DNA of 64,000 nt, taken from contig NZ_JAMQKA010000001.1 in the NCBI RefSeq assembly GCF_031569985.1, positions 315,077-379,076 of the forward strand. The letters are read 5' to 3'. Below are positions 62,981 through 64,000 of this stretch, piece by piece; the stretch's first letter is position 1; each line of letters begins with the position of its first letter. The notes under the pieces are model-generated. The model saw only the letters and a program-made list of their open reading frames with translations, did no database searches and was not told the origin of the DNA. The DNA comes from JAMQKA01 sp031569985 (GTDB taxonomy: Bacteria; Bacteroidota; Rhodothermia; Balneolales; Balneolaceae). The position numbers were made by a program, and so were the translations under genes.

Positions 62981-63727
62981 ATGCAAAATTCAGATAATAA
63001 CATCTACATCTATGGCAGGAACCCTGTCAAAGAAGCACTCGAAAATGAACCTGAGCGTATTGAAAAAATTTTTGTTCGTCAATCTGTTAAAGACCGCGAC
63101 GTTCAGACAATATTTGACCTTTCTTCCAACAACCGAATTCCCGTTTCGCACGTTCCGGGATCAAAGCTATATGAGCTTGTTGGCTCCGTAAATGATCAGG
63201 GCATCGTTGCACTAATGAGCGCCATTGAATACCATGAGTTTGGTCCCTGGCTCGATTCTCTGGACCTCTCCACATATCCCGGAATTTTACTGCTCGATGA
63301 GCTGGAAGATCCACACAATGTGGGAGCCATTCTTCGTACTGCCGCTGCTGCGGGGATTGATGCGGTCCTGGTGCCCAAACATCGGCAGGCACCCATTAAT
63401 GCCACTGTTTTCAAAACATCAGCTGGGACAGCCGGACGCATTCCAATTGTGCGCGTTGGCAATCTGAACCAAAGCATACTTAAACTTAAAGACGCCGGAT
63501 TTTGGATCGGGGGCCTGGAACAAGAGGGGGAAACTGTTCTGTGGGACCTGGAGGTTGACCGGCCGCTGGCATTTGTAATTGGCAGTGAAGGCAGCGGTAT
63601 CCGCGAAAAAACGCTTGAACATTGCGATTACACGTTTGCCATCCCGATGCGCAACCGAGTGGAATCACTCAATGCCTCGGTCAGTGCAGCCTTGATGAGC
63701 TATGAGTGGAGACGAAAGAAAAAATAG
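62981..63727 (+). CDS. rlmB: 23S rRNA 2'-O-methyltransferase RlmB (SpoU/TrmH family)
   Basis: A 248-residue SPOUT methyltransferase. The N-terminal substrate-binding domain (IYGRNPVKEALENEPERIEK) resembles L30e. The knotted catalytic domain carries motif 1 LLDELEDPHNVGAILRTAAA with the Asn-Arg pair, motif 2 FVIGSEGSGIREKTLEHCDY and motif 3 IPMRNRVESLNASVSAALMS. RlmB methylates the ribose of G2251 in 23S rRNA; related tRNA enzymes have the same motifs, so the exact target is inferred. ATG 62981 follows a 130-base divergent gap. Confidence 0.9.
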   Translation: MQNSDNNIYIYGRNPVKEALENEPERIEKIFVRQSVKDRDVQTIFDLSSNNRIPVSHVPGSKLYELVGSVNDQGIVALMSAIEYHEFGPWLDSLDLSTYPGILLLDELEDPHNVGAILRTAAAAGIDAVLVPKHRQAPINATVFKTSAGTAGRIPIVRVGNLNQSILKLKDAGFWIGGLEQEGETVLWDLEVDRPLAFVIGSEGSGIREKTLEHCDYTFAIPMRNRVESLNASVSAALMSYEWRRKKK

Positions 63728-63752
63728 ACTCTCAACCCATTTTTTCAGGGGG

Positions 63753-63910
63753 AAAGCCTGGGCGTGTTCGACCGGAGATCGCTAGCCTTGATCACTGGTT
63801 GGCCTATATCAACGTCATGATCCTCACGAGATTCTAAAACAAGTACTACTGCGCCCCAGGCTTCGTAGCACAAGTTCAGGCTTTATGTTAAAAAAAGGGG
63901 ACCATCCCCT
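63753..63910. repeat. Structured non-coding stretch with two inverted repeats
   Basis: AAAGCCTGGGCG (63753-63764) pairs with CGCCCCAGGCTT (63852-63863) apart from one bulged base, enclosing 87 bases. AGGGGA-CCA-TCCCCT (63896-63910) is a perfect small hairpin. It lies between rlmB and the gene starting at 63967 and contains no open frame of note. Confidence 0.5.
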
Positions 63911-63954
63911 GGATTCGTCTTACATTCTTTCCTGTAATCCTGTTTAACAAATCA

Positions 63955-63962
63955 GAGGAGGT
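63955..63962 (+). promoter_or_regulatory. Strong Shine-Dalgarno sequence
   Basis: GAGGAGGT at 63955-63962, four bases before ATG 63967, is a near-perfect anti-SD match. Most other genes in this window lack such a site, so it stands out and decides the start of the partial gene. Confidence 0.7.
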
Positions 63963-63966
63963 CCTC

Positions 63967-64000
63967 ATGTCTCGCCTGCAATCTACGAAACTTGATTTTA
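63967..64000 (+). CDS. Start of an unidentified gene, cut by the window end
   Basis: Only 11 codons are visible (MSRLQSTKLDF), behind a strong ribosome-binding site. The composition and the structured upstream DNA recall the beginning of IS110-type transposases, some of which in this phylum start with a short polar stretch before a GIDVHK motif, but that motif would lie beyond 64000. Family assignment is a guess; the existence of a gene start is reasonably supported. Confidence 0.45.
   Translation, partial: MSRLQSTKLDF

Overview
The window looks like chromosomal DNA of a free-living Gram-negative bacterium of the Bacteroidota/Rhodothermota/Balneolota group. A Balneolaceae-like (Fodinibius or Balneola type) organism is my best inference. 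The reasons are a SusC/SusD pair, a FecI/FecR/TonB-receptor set with an STN domain, a tryptophan 2,3-dioxygenase, tandem Skp genes after bamA, promoters resembling TAnnTTTG, few recognisable Shine-Dalgarno sequences, many TTG/GTG starts and a moderate GC content. No rRNA or tRNA gene, CRISPR array or complete insertion sequence was found. The left edge cuts a CNNM-type membrane protein and the right edge cuts a new gene.

Layout. 1-6.6 kb: a DUF21/CNNM fragment; a decayed four-helix-bundle (S23) gene; an operon read leftward of pspA, a half-length PspA paralogue, a membrane-anchored coiled-coil protein and an enoyl-CoA hydratase; then pyrimidine-nucleoside phosphorylase divergent from a PdxB-like dehydrogenase. 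6.8-11.6 kb: an orphan SusC/SusD pair closed by a clear terminator. 11.7-16 kb: TatD nuclease and a BadF-type sugar kinase (leftward), tryptophan dioxygenase and a kynureninase-like PLP enzyme, and a GxxExxY protein among degenerate repeats. 16.1-19 kb: recA, recX and an AI-2E-type permease. 19-21.3 kb: purN and purH. 21.4-26.9 kb: a complete elongasome operon mreB-mreC-mreD-mrdA-rodA. 27-27.5 kb: a gene-free stretch full of inverted repeats.

27.5-38.6 kb: a five-gene leftward operon that I read as a rearranged Pel-type exopolysaccharide locus. It holds a PelF glycosyltransferase, a PelG transporter with an extra N-terminal domain, a stand-alone GH114 lipoprotein, an unrecognised 699-residue polytopic membrane protein, and a giant lipoprotein joining a deacetylase, TPR repeats, a predicted beta-barrel and a SPOR-like tail. 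Canonical PelC, PelD and PelE are not visible. This is the most interesting system in the window.

38.9-46.4 kb: rnhB, then an ECF sigma factor/FecR anti-sigma/TonB receptor/lipoprotein signalling cluster and an orphan VWA protein. 46.4-46.8 kb: a gene-free array of palindromic repeats ending in a bidirectional terminator. 46.8-62.9 kb, all leftward: three tandem Skp genes, bamA and uppS (envelope assembly), ribH, a PHP phosphoesterase, a C-terminal processing protease, an MltD-like transglycosylase, nadE, a NUDIX hydrolase, pyrG, a glycerophosphodiesterase and two small membrane proteins. 63-64 kb: rlmB, then a structured non-coding stretch leading into a gene with an unusually strong ribosome-binding site, possibly the left end of a mobile element.
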